Source: Phycisphaerales bacterium (GTDB lineage: Bacteria > Planctomycetota > Phycisphaerae > Phycisphaerales > UBA1924). From it: a stretch of DNA of 6,735 nt. The stretch is from assembly GCA_019747615.1 (NCBI GenBank), contig JAIEQQ010000021.1, positions 1-6,735 of the forward strand. Reading direction: 5' to 3'. This document shows, piece after piece, positions 6,005 to 6,735 of this stretch (positions are counted from its first letter, which is position 1; each line of letters begins with the position of its first letter). Under the pieces are notes generated by a model. The model did no database searches and had not been told where the DNA came from. It saw nothing but the letters and a program-made list of their open reading frames with translations. The translations under genes were made by a program, and so were the position numbers.

Positions 6005-6661
6005 ATGTGGCCGCGGCGACCGCCCGTGCCGCTTCGCCACTCTGCCACTTCGCCACTTCGCCACTTCGCCACTTCGCCACTTTGCCACTTTGCCACTTTG
6101 AGTAATCACTCGCCATCGCGCGTCCTTCACACCCACCGCTTCGGCACGCCGCTGGGCGAGATGGTCGCGATGGCGGTTGATGAGCGGTTGTGCTTGCTGG
6201 AGTTTCACGATCGCCACGAGCTTGAGACCGAGATTGCGTTGCTTTGCACGAGATTGACTGCCGGCGTCGTTGAGCGCGAGAGTGCGGTGCTGACACGCAC
6301 GGCCGCGGAGCTTGGCGAGTACTTCGCGGGCTCGCGCCGCGAGTTCACGATCCCGCTCCAGATTGAGGGCACCGAGTTTCAGCGGGCGGTGTGGGAGCGG
6401 CTTCAGCGGATTCCGATCGGTCAAACGCGCAGCTACGCGGAGTTGGCACGCGACCTTTCGAATCCGGAGGCGACGCGCGCCGTCGGCGGTGCCAACTCGA
6501 GGAATCGCTTGGCGATCATCATTCCGTGCCATCGCGTGATCGCCAGCGGTGGGGGGCTTGGTGGCTACGCCGGCGGGCTCGATCGAAAGCGGTGGCTGCT
6601 GGATCACGAGGCGCAGATGGTGTCGGCGGCGCCGGAGCGATCACTCTTCGCCCTTGCGTGA
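6005..6661 (+). CDS. ogt: methylated-DNA--[protein]-cysteine S-methyltransferase (O6-alkylguanine-DNA alkyltransferase)
   Basis: This suicide repair enzyme transfers alkyl groups from O6-alkylguanine in DNA to its own cysteine. With the ATG at 6005 it has 218 residues. The active-site PCHRV is at 174-178 (Cys175, His176). Relative to this cysteine, Tyr144, the arginine finger Arg158, Asn167 and Glu202 fall at the spacings of human MGMT Tyr114, Arg128, Asn137 and Glu172. Residues 41-115 form the variable N-terminal domain (HTHRFGTPLG start), and 120-203 the DNA-binding domain. Residues before about 38 are encoded by an 8-bp minisatellite and look non-native. The ATG at 6005 has AGAGG 13 bases upstream; a TTG at 6098, just after the repeat, would give a 187-residue enzyme of normal length. 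The sensor domain of Ada is absent, so this is an Ogt/MGMT-type protein. Confidence 0.92.
   Translation: MWPRRPPVPLRHSATSPLRHFATSPLCHFATLSNHSPSRVLHTHRFGTPLGEMVAMAVDERLCLLEFHDRHELETEIALLCTRLTAGVVERESAVLTRTAAELGEYFAGSRREFTIPLQIEGTEFQRAVWERLQRIPIGQTRSYAELARDLSNPEATRAVGGANSRNRLAIIIPCHRVIASGGGLGGYAGGLDRKRWLLDHEAQMVSAAPERSLFALA
6033..6100. repeat. 8-bp minisatellite (TTCGCCAC, 8.5 copies)
   Basis: Eight contiguous 8-bp units run from 6033 to 6096, followed by a half unit (TTTG). Five units are exact TTCGCCAC, one is TCTGCCAC, and the last two are TTTGCCAC. Because 8 is not a multiple of 3, the encoded protein repeats only every 24 bases, giving an eight-residue period in the alkyltransferase frame. 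The array overlaps the first 100 bases of that frame. Confidence 0.9.
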
Positions 6662-6735
6662 TCTCGTACGGAGCTTGGCGACGGAGGGACTTCTTCCCGT
6701 CTTCTTGGATGTCGATGACTTCGCGTTCATCCCGG
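6641..6735 (-). CDS. possible 3' end of a minus-strand gene with a basic C-terminal tail (partial)
   Basis: A minus-strand frame is open from the window edge to a TGA at 6641-6643, giving about 30 residues rich in Lys, Arg and Ser and ending in KGEE. Such basic tails occur at the ends of real proteins, and convergent overlap with the alkyltransferase (21 bases) would resemble the arrangement at 1917-1988. The stretch is too short to judge. An internal ATG at 6730 could also begin a tiny 28-residue frame. Other frames here are also open, so this may be non-coding. Confidence 0.25.
   Translation of the reverse strand, partial: GMNAKSSTSKKTGRSPSVAKLRTRSRKGEE

Noticed and set aside
6033..6100. 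CRISPR-like array
   Set aside because: The 8-bp units are contiguous without spacers and are far too short for CRISPR repeats.
5816..6607. Minus-strand open frame of 263 codons across the tRNA, the minisatellite and the alkyltransferase
   Set aside because: It reads antisense through a tRNA and a clear enzyme; its Lys-Trp-rich repeat is only the reverse translation of the 8-bp array.

Overview
This is a GC-rich bacterial window with no rRNA, CRISPR array or insertion sequence. The most likely source is a planctomycete, perhaps of the Phycisphaerae. That is inferred from three things: a membrane protein with a CPKC...CPEC zinc ribbon, a long secreted S41 protease with a proline/alanine-rich linker, and weak Shine-Dalgarno use. 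No marker gene fixes the taxonomy.

Left part (1-1988, + strand): two tandem genes run rightward. The first is cut by the window edge and only its C-terminal domain is present. The second encodes a multi-pass membrane protein with a four-cysteine zinc ribbon. Its C-terminal domain aligns without gaps to the end of the first (16 of 37 residues identical in the best block), so the two look like a tandem duplication. They overlap by four bases (ATGA). The second frame has no stop where its sister ends. It reads through a terminator hairpin and into the antisense of the neighbouring protease gene.

Centre (1807-5796, - strand): a secreted tail-specific (S41/CTP) protease with a PDZ domain and an intact Ser-Lys-Gln catalytic set is followed by a strong intrinsic terminator. 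About 180 bases upstream of it, on the same strand, is a major facilitator superfamily transporter of unknown substrate. The 180-base gap holds a perfect inverted repeat and no convincing promoter.

Right part (5797-6735): a divergent promoter region leads into tRNA-Arg(CCG) on the + strand, with a good sigma-70-like promoter. It is followed by two families of short tandem repeats and an O6-alkylguanine-DNA alkyltransferase with all key residues of the family. An 8-bp minisatellite (8.5 copies) lies inside the N-terminal part of the alkyltransferase reading frame. The last 95 bases may hold the 3' end of a minus-strand gene with a basic tail.

The genes do not form one pathway: protease, exporter-like transporter, tRNA and DNA repair look like ordinary chromosomal housekeeping content. 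No clear new system is visible. The points most worth a second look are the tandem zinc-ribbon membrane protein pair with its stop-less 3' end, and the frame-sensitive 8-bp repeat at the start of the repair gene.
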